NCBI GenBank assembly: GCA_937944175.1
Contig: CALDZW010000103.1
Coordinates: 1 to 19,529 of the forward strand
Source: an uncultured Candidatus Altimarinota bacterium
GTDB lineage: Bacteria > Patescibacteriota > Gracilibacteria > BD1-5 > UBA6164
Reading direction: 5' to 3'
DNA: 19,529 nt
Shown here: positions 1 through 9,438 of the stretch, piece by piece
Position numbering within the stretch: position 1 is the stretch's first letter
Layout: each line of letters begins with the position of its first letter
Program-made: the position numbers and the translations under genes
The notes under the pieces: model-generated
Database searches by the model: none
Told to the model about the DNA's origin: nothing
The model's input: the letters and a program-made list of their open reading frames with translations, nothing else

Positions 1-1229
1 AGATCAAGTATAACTGATACAATAATGATCAGTCATGCTCCTGATACTATGAAATCAATACTTGAACCATAGAATTTTCACATGATATATGGAAGTACTG
101 CTATAAGAGCAAGGAAACTTCAACCAAAGAGATTGAGGTGATTAGAAACTTTAGAAAAATAATTCTGAGTTTCTTCTCATGGACGAATTCAAGGAATATA
201 TCATCCTCTCTTTTGTATATTATCTGCTACTTGTTCTGTATTGAAGGTTATAGAAACATAGAAAAAAGAAAATCAAAGAACTAGTAAGAAATAGACTATT
301 ATCATAGGCCATGATGGGTTTGCCATTGAAAAATATTCTGTAAGAAATTTTCAAATAGCATTTGCCTTTCCTCATGATGCATTTTCCAAGATTTGTCCAA
401 GTATTCCAGGAAAAGTAACAAGAGAAACAGCAAAGATAATTGGGACCATTCAAGCCTGATTGATTCTAATTGGAAAGTATGATTTTTCTTCTCTCCCGGT
501 TCTTGTATAGATAATTGGTATTCTTCTATTTCATTCTGTAAACTTAATAATAATGTAGATTATTAAGAGTGTTGCAAGTAGAAGTCAGATGAATATTGGC
601 TGAATAGATATAAGTGTAGATCAACCATAGGTAATATACTGAGATATTACTCATGGAACAGCAGCAAGTACTCAAGCTGTAATAATTATACTAATACCAT
701 TTCAAATACCATACTCAGTCATTACCTCACCAAGCCACATCAGAAACATTGTTCATGTGGTAACAATAACCATTGCCATAAGAACAGTCTGAGTATTTGT
801 TGTATCAATGATTGTACCTCATGCTAGAGAATTTATTAACACAATCATTCAATATGACTGAACAAAAGCTAGAGGAAGAGTGAGACGTCTTGTATAGGTA
901 GTAATCTTTTTTTGTCCTGCTTCTCACTCTTTTTGGAGTTGTCCAAGCTTTGGAATGATAACTCCGAGTAGTTGCAATATGATCATTGCATTAATATACG
1001 GAGATAATCACATTAAAATAATAGAAAAATTACTCAGTCATCCTCACATTAAAGCAGAGAAAAAACTCAATCCTTTTTGTTGATCCATCATAGCTGCTAA
1101 ACCATCTGTATTCACTCATGGAACAGGGATTACAGCAAGCATCTTGTATACTAAAACAAGCACAAGTGTAGCTATAATTTTCTTTCTTAGACTTTCTATT
1201 TCAAATATAGATTTAATACTATCAAACAT
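1..1229 (-). CDS. secY: Protein translocase subunit SecY (3'-partial, table 25)
   Basis: This is the channel-forming subunit of the SecYEG translocon in the inner membrane, through which signal-peptide proteins (such as the large exported protein in this window) leave the cytoplasm. The 409 codons in the window hold many long hydrophobic segments. They also show the SecY hallmarks: N-terminal amphipathic part, plug-region PGV, LSPYINAMIILQLL, KEGEAGQKK in the first large cytoplasmic loop, and PGIRPGEET in a later loop. About 20 C-terminal residues lie beyond base 1. Roughly two dozen glycines, including that of PGV and both of PGIRPG, are TGA codons. The ATG at 1229 follows the family N-terminus with no ribosome-binding site. 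A terminator and promoter separate it from rplO. Identity is secure. Confidence 0.96.
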
Positions 1230-1259
1230 ACCAAAAAATTAACTGATAAATATGGACCA

Positions 1260-1287
1260 ATTATAGTAAAATTATGTCTTTTTACAA
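1260..1287 (-). promoter_or_regulatory. Candidate secY promoter
   Basis: On the minus strand TTGTAA (1287-1282) and TATAAT (1265-1260) are separated by 16 bp. The -10 is a perfect consensus match and the -35 matches four of six. Initiation near 1252 would leave a leader of only about 20 nt before secY. Its position directly after the rplO terminator supports a function, but AT-rich spacers make TATAAT by chance easily. Confidence 0.5.
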
Positions 1288-1316
1288 ACAAAAAACCTAA
1301 AAGTAATTTTAGGTTT
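1285..1316 (-). terminator. Intrinsic terminator after rplO
   Basis: Minus-strand RNA forms a perfect 10-bp stem AAACCTAAAA / TTTTAGGTTT with a 4-nt loop (1316-1293), followed at once by a U-rich run TTTGTTTG. It begins only two bases after the rplO stop codon and lies upstream of secY. The stem is AU-rich with two G-C pairs, normal for such a genome. It probably ends or attenuates the S10/spc transcript before secY. Confidence 0.65.
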
Positions 1317-1317
1317 G

Positions 1318-1773
1318 TTAGACTAATTCAACTGTCCCTCAAGCCTTTTCTACAGCTTCTTTAGCTGAGACTGAAGCAGCATTCACTGAAAGTGTAATTG
1401 AAGATGATATTTCTCATTTACCCAACAACTTAATTGGAAGATTTTTTCTTCTCAGTACTTTGTTTTCAAGAAGAACCTCTTTTGAAATAGTAGAGATACC
1501 AGCATCAGCTAATTTCTGTAATTGAGAAAGATTAACTACATTAAAATGCTTCATAAATTTTGCATTAGAGAAGCCCTTTAATTTAGGCATTCTTCTAAAA
1601 AGTGGAGTCTGTCCTCACTCAAACCAATCAGGTACTCAACCTCATGATCTTGAGTTTTGACCATTCATTCATCTACCACAGAAAGTTCCATGACCTGAAG
1701 CATTCCCTCTTCACAGTCTTGTAGACTTTCTTCTAGACTTTTTATTTGGTTTCAAATTATTTAAAGCAATCAT
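1318..1773 (-). CDS. rplO: 50S ribosomal protein L15
   Basis: L15 binds 23S rRNA late in large-subunit assembly. The 151-residue product has the expected basic, glycine-rich N-terminal half (LKPNKKSRR, GRGNASGHGTFCGRG-like) with TGA at several of the glycines. It continues with RRMPKLKGF and the C-terminal globular part ending AKEAVEKAGGTVELV. Length is normal for the family. ATG at 1773 gives the usual MIALNNLKP start. Seven glycines are UGA-encoded. It lies 50 bp downstream of rpsE, where rpmD (L30) would normally intervene, and is followed by a terminator. Confidence 0.96.
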
Positions 1774-1823
1774 TGCAATATTTTTAAAAAAATAATTATT
1801 ATGCTCAATGTAAAAAATATATG

Positions 1824-2294
1824 CTATTTTTTAAATGAAGTTAATGCTTTTATAGTAGCTCTTGCATTATTAATAAGATTTGTTGAACCATATCTTTTTG
1901 CTAATACATCTTTGTATCATGCTACCATTAATACTTTTCTTACTGCTCATCATGCAATTAATCATGTTCATTTAGAAGCTGGATGAAGCATAACTTCAGC
2001 TGCCTTAAATTTCACTTTAATATCATATGGAACAGTTCATTCAACAATTGGTACTTTAGTAAGTTTTTTCTTAGCATTAGTAATTGCTTTTGCAATTGCA
2101 TCAACCACTTCCCAACTCTTTCAAGTTCCAAGTGCTACATTTCATTTTTCATCTCAAACAACCATTACAGCTCTAAAACGAAGTTGTCTTCATCATGCTG
2201 TAACTCTTGTAACTCTATCAATTGATAAAAGTTCTTCTTTGAAATTACTCTTTTTTTGTCCTTTATTTCATTTACCTTTAGGAGAAAATGCCAT
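1824..2294 (-). CDS. rpsE: 30S ribosomal protein S5
   Basis: S5 helps form the mRNA entry tunnel and is involved in decoding fidelity. The 156-residue product carries the N-terminal double-stranded-RNA-binding domain (RVTRVTAGGRQLRFRA, VVGDEKGNVALGTGKS) and the C-terminal domain with HPASKGTGLIAGGAVRKVL and AGYKDVLAKRYGS. About twelve glycines, including both in TAGGRQ and those of LIAGGAV, are TGA. The stop is TAG at 1824. It lies 19 bp after rplR; no L30 gene follows. Identity is certain from the S5 signature. Confidence 0.97.
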
Positions 2295-2313
2295 ATTAGA
2301 TGTAATTATTTAA

Positions 2314-2658
2314 TTAAAATTGTAATCATGCTTCACGAGCTGAGTCAGCAAGTGCTTTTACTCTCCCATGATAAGCAAATCATCATCTATCAAATACTAC
2401 TTCTTTTATCCCTTTTGCTAATGCTAGTTCAGCAATTTTAGTTCAAACTTTAGCAGCGGATTCAGTTTTTGTTCCTTTATCTTTTGTTTTTATATCTGAA
2501 AAAGAAACAATAGTAGTTCATGCAACATCATCAATAACTTGTGCATATATAGATGTATTACTTCTAAATATAGCAAGTCTTGGTCTTGATTCAGTTCATG
2601 ATATTTTTGCTCTAATCCTTACTTGTCTTCTATATCTTTTTAAACCTTTTTGTAACAT
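2314..2658 (-). CDS. rplR: 50S ribosomal protein L18
   Basis: L18 binds 5S rRNA and, with L5, builds the central protuberance. The 114-residue product has the basic N-terminus (LQKGLKRYRRQVRIRAKI), the RPRLAIFRSNTSIYAQVIDD core, and the C-terminal FDRGGFAYHGRVKALADSAREAGL. This is the canonical L18 ending with the two central glycines of RGG both encoded by TGA. Length is typical. The ATG at 2658 is the only start giving the family N-terminus. It sits between rplF and rpsE as in the spc operon. Confidence 0.97.
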
Positions 2659-2708
2659 CTGAATTATAGTAATTATAAATATAATGAAACTCTTATATAT
2701 GAGTATGA

Positions 2709-3245
2709 TTATTTACCAGTTTTACCTGCTTTTCTTCTTACATATTCTCATTCATATCTAATACCTTTCCCTTTATATGGTTCAGGTTTTTTCTTAGCTC
2801 TTATTTTTGCTGCAAATTCTCATACTTCTTGTTTATCAATTCATGAAATATGTAAAACATTTTTAGCCTTATCATCCAATTGAGCTTTCAAAGTACTTGG
2901 TACTTCCATCTCCACTTTATGAGAGTATCAAATACTCAAAACTAATTTAGCTCATTGAACTTCAAACTTGTATCATACTCATTGAATCTCTAGAGATTTC
3001 TTATACCCTTCAGTTACTCATACTACCATGTTATCAATAATAGATCTAGTAGTTCCCCATAATGCATTTGCTGTTTCATCATTCTTTGTCACAACAACTT
3101 CAGATTCTTTTGCTTCAACTTTAATACGTTCAGAGAATGTATAATTAAGTTCTCATAATGGTCATTTAACTGTAACAGTAGATCAATTAACAGAAACTGA
3201 CACTTTTTCAGGAATAGTTACTGGTAATTTTCAAATTCTTGACAT
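2709..3245 (-). CDS. rplF: 50S ribosomal protein L6
   Basis: L6 lies near the sarcin-ricin loop and the factor-binding site of the large subunit. The 178-residue product (family about 177) begins MSRIGKLPVTIPEKVSV. It shows the duplicated L6 fold with TVTVKGPLGEL in the first half, and ends with KKPEPYKGKGIRYEGE followed by YVRRKAGKTGK. Twelve glycines are TGA, including those of KGP and of the C-terminal YEGEYV. It is separated from rpsH upstream by 76 bp holding an AT-rich inverted repeat. Confidence 0.97.
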
Positions 3246-3282
3246 AATAACTTGATTTTAATAATTATAAATTGGATTAATA

Positions 3283-3312
3283 ATAGTATTTATTTCTCTT
3301 TTATAATACTAT
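3283..3312 (-). repeat. Inverted repeat between rpsH and rplF
   Basis: ATAGTATT and AATACTAT (8 bp, perfect) flank a 14-nt loop in the rpsH-rplF spacer. No U-tract follows on the minus strand, so it is not an obvious terminator. It may be an mRNA processing or stability element, or chance in an AT-rich spacer. Confidence 0.3.
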
Positions 3313-3321
3313 ATGTATTCA

Positions 3322-3714
3322 CTAGAATACTTCACACAATAACTCTCATCCTACATTCAAACTTCTTGCTTCATATCAAGTAACTACTCACTTAGGAGTT
3401 GAAACTATAAATATCCCTTTACCATTCTTTGATTTTTTAATATCTTTAGAACCTACATAAATTCTTTGTCCTGGTTTAGATATTCTTTTAAAGTTTGGAA
3501 GATATTTAGTTACTTTCATATCATTCAATGTAACAACAAGAAAATTTTTCTTGTCTTCTTCAGAAACTTCAAAATCTACAATATACTTATTTTTTTTGAG
3601 GATTCTTAAAATATCTGATTTAATTTTAGAATAAGGAATTTTTAATTCAACAATTCTTGCCATGTAGGCATTTCTTATTCTTGTTAATAAATCTCCAATT
3701 GGATCTATTATCAT
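3322..3714 (-). CDS. rpsH: 30S ribosomal protein S8
   Basis: S8 is a primary 16S rRNA binder in the central domain. The 130-residue product begins MIIDPIGDLLTRIRNAYMAR, the standard S8 N-terminus. It ends with ISTPKG-type residues (VSTPKG, VVTGYEARSLNVGGELLCEVF), the STxxG and GGExLC motifs of the family. The STPKG glycine, the TGY glycine and the second glycine of VGGE are TGA; with the standard code the protein would lose its last 22 residues. The true stop is TAG at 3322. Confidence 0.97.
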
Positions 3715-3751
3715 AACATAAAAATTAATAACTAAAACTTAACTCTATTTA

Positions 3752-3976
3752 TTACCAACTTGATTTTCTAACACCTGGTAATTCTCAAGCATTAGCTTTT
3801 TCTCTAAAACAAATTCTACAAATACCAAAGTGTCCAAGATATCCTCTTGTTCTACCACATTCACCACAACAGTTAAAAACTTTTGTAGCTTTTGTTGGTT
3901 TTCTTCAATCAGCTAGTGCTTGTAGAAACTTTTTTTGTAACCTATTTGCCTTAGCAATTACTGCTTTTCTTGCCAT
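3752..3976 (-). CDS. rpsN: 30S ribosomal protein S14, zinc-binding form
   Basis: S14 binds the 3' major domain of 16S rRNA in the small-subunit head. The 74-residue product has CGEC and CRIC pairs (GECGRTRGYLGHFGICRIC) that make the zinc ribbon of the C+ form, and ends LPGVRKSSW with a TGG-encoded Trp. The N-terminal tail is about 13 residues longer than the 61-residue classical zinc S14, beginning MARKAVIAKANRLQKKF. Glycines in ADGRK and NAGEL are TGA. It lies in its usual place between rplE and rpsH. Confidence 0.96.
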
Positions 3977-4001
3977 TTCAAACTTAATTAAAAATTAAAC
4001 C

Positions 4002-4541
4002 TTATTTAGAAAATGGAAATCCTAATCATTCAAGTAATGCTCTTCATTGTTCTTTTGAATTAGCTGTAGTTTTTACAGTAATTTGAAGACCATGAGTTTT
4101 CATTACATCATCATGTGGAACTTCTGGAAATATTGTATGTTCCTTAATTCAGAAGTTATAGTTTCAGTCATTGTCGAATCATTTTTTTGAAACTCATCTA
4201 AAATCTCTTACTCTTGGTAAAACTATATCAACAAGTTTTTCAAGAAAATCATACATATTCTGTCCTCTCAGAGTAACACAAAGACCAACTGGCATTCATG
4301 CTCTTAGTTTAAAATTAGAAATCGCTTTTTTAGCATATCTTACTGTAGGAGCTTGTCCTGCTATAAGGGCTAAATGTTCTTGAAGTGAAGAGAAGTCTTT
4401 ATTTCAAGATCTCACATATGTTCAAATTCACATATTTAGAACCACTTTTTCTAATTTTGGTACTTCCATGACATTAGTAAGCCCAAGAGACTTTTGTAAT
4501 TCAGGAAACACATCTTTTTCATATTTATCTTTCAAAGACAT
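4002..4541 (-). CDS. rplE: 50S ribosomal protein L5
   Basis: L5 binds 5S rRNA and contacts the P-site tRNA and the small subunit. The 179-residue product has exactly the usual length. It contains VPKLEKVVLNMGIG, GQAPTVRYAKKAISNFKLRAG, MPVGLCVTLRG, LPRVRDFRGVS and the terminal ALLEGLGFPF. Ten glycines are TGA, among them those of NMGIG and DFRG. The ATG at 4541 gives MSLKDKYEKDVFPELQK. It follows rplX by 30 bp. Confidence 0.97.
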
Positions 4542-4571
4542 TTTACGTTCATTTTATTAAATAAATTTTCA

Positions 4572-4928
4572 CTATTTGGTGTCAATTTTATAATCTTCTG
4601 GTTTTCATCCTTTCTCTTTTACAGCAATTTTTGAAAACCTATATTTTTTTGTTTTTCAATCATTTTCGATGAGTACATATCAAACTCTTGTAGGTTTTTC
4701 AGTAAATGGACATATAAGCATAACATTTGAAATGTGAATTGCTTTTTCCATTTTTACTATCTGCCCAGGATTTGTTCCTTGCTTTTTGACATGCCTAGTA
4801 ACAACATTGATATCTTTAACAATAATTTTGTTTGTTGAAGTATCTACCATCATTACTGTTGAGATTACTCATCTGTCTTTCTTCTTTCCAGACATGACTT
4901 GTACACTATCTCATGTTCTTATTTTCAT
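4572..4928 (-). CDS. rplX: 50S ribosomal protein L24
   Basis: L24 initiates large-subunit assembly and lies near the exit tunnel. The 118-residue product begins MKIRTGDSVQVMSGKKKDR, a KOW motif. It continues with KIIVKDINVVTRHVKKQG and AIHISNVMLICPFTEKPTRVGY, all standard L24 positions. It is somewhat longer than the 100-105 residues common in the family, with a lysine-rich C-terminal tail (VKEKGGKPEDYKIDTK). Five glycines are TGA. The stop is TAG at 4572. Confidence 0.96.
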
Positions 4929-4951
4929 AAGTCAAAATTAATTACTAAAGT

Positions 4952-5320
4952 TTATAAAACTTCTGGAGCTAAACTCACTATCTTCTGAAATCCCTTTCCT
5001 CTCAGCTCTCTTGCAACTGGTCAAAAAATACGAGTAGACTTAGGATTGCCATCATCATCAATAATAACACAAGCATTATCATCAAATCTAACATAAGAAC
5101 CATCTTTTCTTCTAATCTCTTTTTTAGTTCTTACCACTACTGCTTTCATTACTTTTTTCTTTTTCACTCAACCATCTGGAAGAGCTTTTTTAACTGTAAC
5201 AACAATTACATCACCAATTGAAGCATATCTTCTGTGAGATCATCATAAAACTTTTATACAAAGTACTTCTTTTGCTCAAGAATTATCTGTTACAACTAAC
5301 CTTGATTCAGTTTGTATCAT
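4952..5320 (-). CDS. rplN: 50S ribosomal protein L14
   Basis: L14 forms part of the subunit interface. The 122-residue product has the family length and the signature stretch: MIQTESRLVVTDNSGAKEV, CIKVLGGSHRRYASIGD, ALPDGGVKKKKV, and the C-terminal RIFGPVARELRGKGFQK followed by IVSLAPEVL. Five glycines are TGA, including both of LGG and that of FGP, absolutely conserved positions. It lies between rpsQ and rplX as in the S10/spc cluster. Confidence 0.97.
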
Positions 5321-5345
5321 TTCTACCCTTATTTAAAAGTTAAAA

Positions 5346-5576
5346 CTAACTAAGCTTTTCTACTAGCACCCATCTTTTTAGTTTAGAGATAGGAGTTGAT
5401 TCTTTAATAATAACGACATCACCCTCATTACATGTATTGTCTTTATCATCAGCATAAAACTTTTTAGTAACTCTATATCTTTTTTTATACTTTGGATGAA
5501 TCTTATAAGAATGTACTGAAACAACTATTGTTCCTGTCATCTTATTGCTTGTAACTATACCTTTCTTTGTTCTCAT
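5346..5576 (-). CDS. rpsQ: 30S ribosomal protein S17
   Basis: S17 is a small OB-fold protein that binds helix 11 of 16S rRNA early in assembly. The 76-residue product contains KKGIVTSNKMTGTIVVSV, HPKYKKRYRVTKKFYADD and the EGDVVIIKESTPISKLKRW motif typical of the family. It contains no TGA codon, so it also reads intact with the standard code; its glycines are GGN. Length is normal. It lies 23 bp after rpmC. Confidence 0.97.
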   Translation of the reverse strand: MRTKKGIVTSNKMTGTIVVSVHSYKIHPKYKKRYRVTKKFYADDKDNTCNEGDVVIIKESTPISKLKRWVLVEKLS

Positions 5577-5599
5577 AATTATTATTTATTGTAAAATAA

Positions 5600-5815
5600 T
5601 TAATCTCTATTGTTATTTGCAACTGTATGTAGCTTTGCAATATACCTTCTTAAGAACTTTATCACATGAGTTTGTTTTTGTTCTCAAGTTTCTTTTTTCA
5701 TTCTAAGCACAAATAAATTTTTTGCAGATCTTGTAACTTCTTTTGATAAATCAGTTTTTGATAATGCTATTATTTTATCCATACTAAGAAGTTTCAGTTC
5801 TTTAATATCTTTCAT
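5600..5815 (-). CDS. rpmC: 50S ribosomal protein L29
   Basis: L29 sits near the nascent-chain tunnel exit where it helps dock trigger factor and SRP. The 71-residue product has the two-helix pattern of the family: MKDIKELKLLSMDKI at the start, a central KEVTRSAKNLFVLRMKKETG, and a basic C-terminal helix IKFLRRYIAKLHTV. One glycine (KETGEQ) is TGA. Sequence is less conserved than its neighbours, but position between rplP (12 bp away) and rpsQ fixes the call. Confidence 0.92.
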
Positions 5816-5827
5816 ATAGTGTTTCTA

Positions 5828-6232
5828 TTAATCAACTATTATTTTAGTTTTTACTGGAAGTTTATATGAAGCAAGCCTAAAAGCTTCCCTAGCAACTTCT
5901 GGTGTAACTCCTGTTATTTCAAACAGAACTCTACCAGGTTTTACAGGGGCCCTATACATCTCCACAGATCATTTACCTCACCCCATTGGCACTTCCAATG
6001 GTTTAGCAGTAAATGCTTTGTCTGGAAAAATTCTAATCCAGATTTTTCCACCTCTTTTAAGATGTCTAATCATTGCTCTTCTAGCTGACTCAATCTGTCT
6101 AGATGTGATATATCCTCTAGTTGAAGCCTTTATACCATAGTCACCAAATACAATGTCAGATCCTTTGATAGCCTTTCATTTAAGTCTACCTCTAAAGACC
6201 TTCCTATATTTAGTCTTTTTTGGTTGTAACAT
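5828..6232 (-). CDS. rplP: 50S ribosomal protein L16
   Basis: L16 organises the A-site region of the large subunit. The 134-residue product begins MLQPKKTKYRKVFRGRLKGK. It contains ATTRGYIT-like ASTRGYITSRQIESARRAM, KRGGKIWIRIFPDK, KPLEVPMGGGKG and VKPGRVLFEITG, the L16 signatures in order. Where many bacteria have an arginine before MGxGKG (hydroxylated in E. coli) this protein has proline. Three glycines, including the central one of MGGG, are TGA. Length is usual. Confidence 0.97.
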
Positions 6233-6278
6233 TTTAAGTCTCAGTTAGTATATAAAAATATTTTCTAAGTCAAATATT

Positions 6279-6914
6279 TTACTTTTTATTGTAAATATCC
6301 CCCTTGTATATCCAAACCTTCAATCAAATTGTACCATAAACAGTTTCTGCTCTCATTGTACAATAATCAATATCAGACCTAATTGTTTGAGTTGGAATAT
6401 TCCCTTCAGTGAATGTTTCTTTTCTTGCAATTTCTGCCCCATTCAGCCTTCATCCAACTTTAACTTTGATTCATTTTGCTCATTTTTCCATAGTTTTAGC
6501 AATAGCCATTTTAATAGCTCTTTTGTATGGCATTCTTTGTTCAATCTGATTTCAAATTCCATATGCAACAATCTTTGCATTTAGATCTGGTCTTTTGATT
6601 TCTTTAATATCAACTTTTACCTTCATACCAGTCTTTTTTGAAAGCAATGCTATGATTTTTTCTAAATTCTCCCCTGTTTTTCATAAAATAAGAGAAGCTT
6701 TTGAAGTAAATACTGCTACCCTCATCATATCAGTATCCCTAGAAACAATAATGTCTCCAACAGGAATACCTCTTAACTCAGATTTAAGTATTCATCTTAC
6801 TTTCAGATCTAATCACAGATCACTTTTGTATGACTTTTTGTCTGAATACCAAGTAGAAAACCAATTTTTTATATATGGAATTCTAAATGATATGGGACTT
6901 ACTTTATGTCACAT
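6279..6914 (-). CDS. rpsC: 30S ribosomal protein S3
   Basis: S3 forms part of the mRNA entry site and helicase. The 211-residue product starts MGHKVSPISFRIPYIKNW, where the glycine after Met is itself TGA. It contains a type II KH domain with the loop ILGKTGENLEKI, and the C-terminal domain with MPYKRAIKMA, GAKGIKVKVGGRLNGAEIAR, IDYCTMRAETVYGTIGLKVW. Nine glycines are TGA. Slightly shorter at the C-terminus than the 218-233 residues common elsewhere. It follows rplV by 29 bp. Confidence 0.97.
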
Positions 6915-6943
6915 AAATACATTATTTAAAATATTAAAATATG

Positions 6944-7270
6944 TTATTTCACTTGGAGTTCTAAATCAATATTAGAAGTTCTTTTCAAAATTTTGTGTGC
7001 TCTTCATCTTGAAACTGGATTACTTCTTTTGTATACAATTCATTTGTTAATAACAAGTGATTTAATATATAAATCAGATTCATTTTGTGAGTTATTATTT
7101 ATTGCATTACTGACTGCAGAAAATAACACTTTATACAAAATACCAGCTCATTTCTTTGGAGCAAATTTCAGAAAAGATAATGCCTCAGTAGCACTTTGAT
7201 TTCTAATAATTTCTGCTACAACTCTCAGTTTTTTTGGAGATATTCTAATATTTTTTCCGTACGCTTTCAT
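6944..7270 (-). CDS. rplV: 50S ribosomal protein L22
   Basis: L22 lines the peptide exit tunnel with L4. The 108-residue product carries ISPKKLRVVAEIIRN, ALSFLKFAPKKGAGILYKVL, SAVSNAINNN and the tunnel beta-hairpin with GIVYKRSNPVSRGRAHKIL followed by KRTSNI. Three glycines (PKKGAG, NKGIV, SRGRA) are TGA. Length matches the family. The ATG at 7270 gives MKAYGKNIRISP. It lies between rpsS and rpsC, the classical order. Confidence 0.96.
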
Positions 7271-7298
7271 AAGCAATTAATTTTAGCTTTTAAAAATA

Positions 7299-7562
7299 TT
7301 ATTTATTTCATGCATGTCATCTGAAAGATCTAGTCATAGAAAACTCTCATAATTTATGCCCTACCATATCTTCTGTAACAAAAACTGGAAAGTGTGCTTT
7401 ACCATTATGTACTCAGAAAGTGTGTCAAACAAATTCTGGTGTAATAGTACATGCTCTATACCATGTCTTTATCACTCCTTTTTTTCATGACGCATTCATT
7501 GCCTCAACTTTTTTAACAAGCCTTTCAACAATATATGGTCATTTTTTTAAACTTCTTGTCAT
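7299..7562 (-). CDS. rpsS: 30S ribosomal protein S19
   Basis: S19 binds the head of the small subunit next to S13. The 87-residue product contains MTRSLKKGPYIVERLVKKV, KTWYRACTITPEFVGHTFGV, HNGKAHFPVFVTEDMVGHKL and GEFSMTRSFRGHAG. Seven conserved glycines are TGA: KKGP, ASGK, VGH, FGV, LGEF, RGH and AGN. Breakage at these sites makes the gene unreadable with the standard code. Normal length, start ATG at 7562, 24 bp after rplB. Confidence 0.97.
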
Positions 7563-7586
7563 AAATGTCTTTTTATTTATAAGGAT

Positions 7587-8432
7587 TTATACCATAAGTA
7601 TTCACTTTCTTGTTCTTAGAATCCACTTAGAAGTAGTTTTTTTTCTATTTCTTGTTTTGTATCCAAGAGCAGGCATACCCCATGGAGTCTTTGGTGCCCT
7701 CATACCAATTGGAGAATGTCATTCTCATCATCCATGTGGATGATCAACTGGATTCATAGATTTACCAAGAACTGTAGGTCTTTTTCACATCCATCTAGAT
7801 CTTCATGCTTTTCAGATTACTACTTGAGAATGATCTGAGTTTGAAACAACCCCAAGAGTTGCGTAGCATTTTTTATGAACAAATCTCACTTCTCATGATG
7901 GTAATTTTACCTGAGTATATTCTCATTCTTGAGAAGTAATTGTAGCACTTGATCAAGCAGATCTTACTGAAATTCATCATTGCCCTACAATAAGTTCAAC
8001 ATTATATACTTCTAACCCTGTTGGAATATTTCCAATCTCCATTCTGTTTCCAGATTTTAACGGAGTAGATTCATCAGTAATTATAATATCTCATACCTGA
8101 ACTTCACTATGAGCTAGAACATACCTCCTTTCACCATCCTTGTAACACACAAGAGCGATGAACGCAGTCCTATATGGATCATATTCAATTGTTTCAACTT
8201 TTGCTGGAATACCTTTCTTATCAGTACGAGAAAAATCAATCATTCTATATTTTTTCGCATGACCTCAACCTTGGTGTCTTATTGTTAGTCTTCAAAGATT
8301 ATTCCTTCCGGCATGTTTCTTTAAAGTAACAGTAAGAGGCTTGTATGGTGATGTAGTTGTTATCTCATCATAAGTCAGTCCAGTCATTCACCTTCTACCT
8401 GGGGTAGTTGGTTTAAATTTTTTAATTCCCAC
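7587..8432 (-). CDS. rplB: 50S ribosomal protein L2 (GTG start)
   Basis: L2 is needed for subunit joining and supports the peptidyl-transferase centre. The 281-residue product has the N-terminal KKFKPTTPGRRGM and KKHAGRNNLGRLTIRHQGGGHAKKYR, the SRSAGSSAT-like VRSAGSSATITS, and the C-terminal MNPVDHPHGGGEGHSPIG with its essential histidines. Within HGGGEG the codons are GGA TGA TGA GAA TGA, the clearest sign in the window that TGA is Gly; about sixteen glycines are TGA. The start is GTG at 8432: an in-frame TAA stands two codons upstream, and a later ATG would remove the conserved N-terminus. Confidence 0.97.
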
Positions 8433-8461
8433 CTCTTAAATAATTAAGAATTAAAGTAGAT

Positions 8462-8755
8462 CTATTTAATTATAGTAGCATCAATTTTTGATCAGGCATC
8501 TGCAAGAGTTACATATGCTTTTTTTGTTGATCTTTTTCTTATCTGCATACCCTTTCTACCATATTTAAATTTTTGTCTCGTATTTACAATATTTACACTT
8601 GAAACACTTACTCCATATAATTCAAGAACTGCTTTTTTAATATCAATTTTTGTTGCATCATCTGATACCTCAAAAACATACGTATTACTAAGCATTTCTA
8701 GAGTAGATGCCTTTTCTGTAACAATTGGTTTTTTCAGAATTCTATACAGTCTCAT
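8462..8755 (-). CDS. rplW: 50S ribosomal protein L23
   Basis: L23 lies at the tunnel exit and is the docking site for trigger factor and SRP. The 97-residue product contains ILKKPIVTEKAS, NTYVFEVSDDATKIDIKKAV followed by LELYGVSVSSVN, and the basic loop KFKYGRKGMQIRKRSTKKAYV. A single TGA (ADAGSKI) near the end adds eleven residues that the standard code would lose. The stop is TAG at 8462. It lies 35 bp after rplD. Confidence 0.96.
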
Positions 8756-8790
8756 CTTTTAAATATATTATTAAACTATTGTATCAAAGA

Positions 8791-9414
8791 TTATGCAGCA
8801 AGTGCATCTAATTTTTCAAGAGAGTCTTTTTCTAATACAAGAGTATTATATTTCAATAAATCTTTCACATTCAAATATGAAGACAATAGTGTTTTCACAT
8901 ATGGAAGATTTGCTGAAGATTTCTCTATCATTTCATTTGATTCAGATAGTCCAAATAAAATGTTTTTCTCATATGGAAGAGACTTATAAAAAGTGTCTGC
9001 CTCTTTTGTACTTGGAGCATCAAAGTTAATTCCATCAACTACTATAAGATTATTATTTTGTAGTTTAGAAGTAAGTACAGAAAATAATGCCAATCTTCTC
9101 TCTTTCCTATTCATAGAAAGAGTAAAGTTTCTATTATTTCTTGGTCCAAATGCAACTCAACCTTTTTTTCTAATTGGAGATCTATTTGATCCCATTCTTG
9201 CTCTACCAGTTCATTTTTGTCTATAAATTTTTCTTGTAGAACCTCTTCTCTCTCATCTTGTTTTTGTGTGAGCAACTGCAATTCTTGCATTCGCTAATTG
9301 GTAAACCAAAGCTCTATGTATAAGATTTTCGTTTACTACAACTGCAAATATAGATTCATTTAACTCAACACTCCCAGAAGCTTTTCCTTTCTGGTCATAC
9401 ATCTTAGTTTCCAT
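8791..9414 (-). CDS. rplD: 50S ribosomal protein L4
   Basis: L4 lines the exit tunnel and in E. coli also represses its own S10 operon. The 207-residue product has the long loop RKIYRQKGTGRARMGSNRSP followed by IRKKGGVAFGP, the family hallmark. It then carries MNRKERRLALFSVLTSK and a C-terminal domain with LIVVDGINFDAPSTKEAD. Three glycines are TGA, at TRGER, QKGTG and KKGGV; the last 107 codons have none. The start ATG at 9414 gives METKMYDQKGKASGSVEL. Whether it autoregulates here through the leader upstream of rplC is an inference. Confidence 0.97.
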
Positions 9415-9438
9415 TTTTTCGTGGTGTAAGATTAAGAA

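Noticed and set aside
1774..1823. Possible remnant of rpmD (L30) between rpsE and rplO
   Set aside because: Only 50 bp of A/T-rich spacer with no L30 residues in any frame.
3246..3282. TATAAT-like strings in several r-protein gaps as internal promoters (also 13808-13813)
   Set aside because: No acceptable -35 at the right distance; such strings are frequent by chance in these AT-rich spacers.
7420..7743. Plus-strand open frame of 107 codons
   Set aside because: It is antisense to rpsS and the end of rplB, which are certain; it has no conserved features of its own. The same holds for plus-strand frames at 6595-6975 (rpsC), 15984-16397 (rpoA) and 17957-18295 (rpsM/rpmJ).
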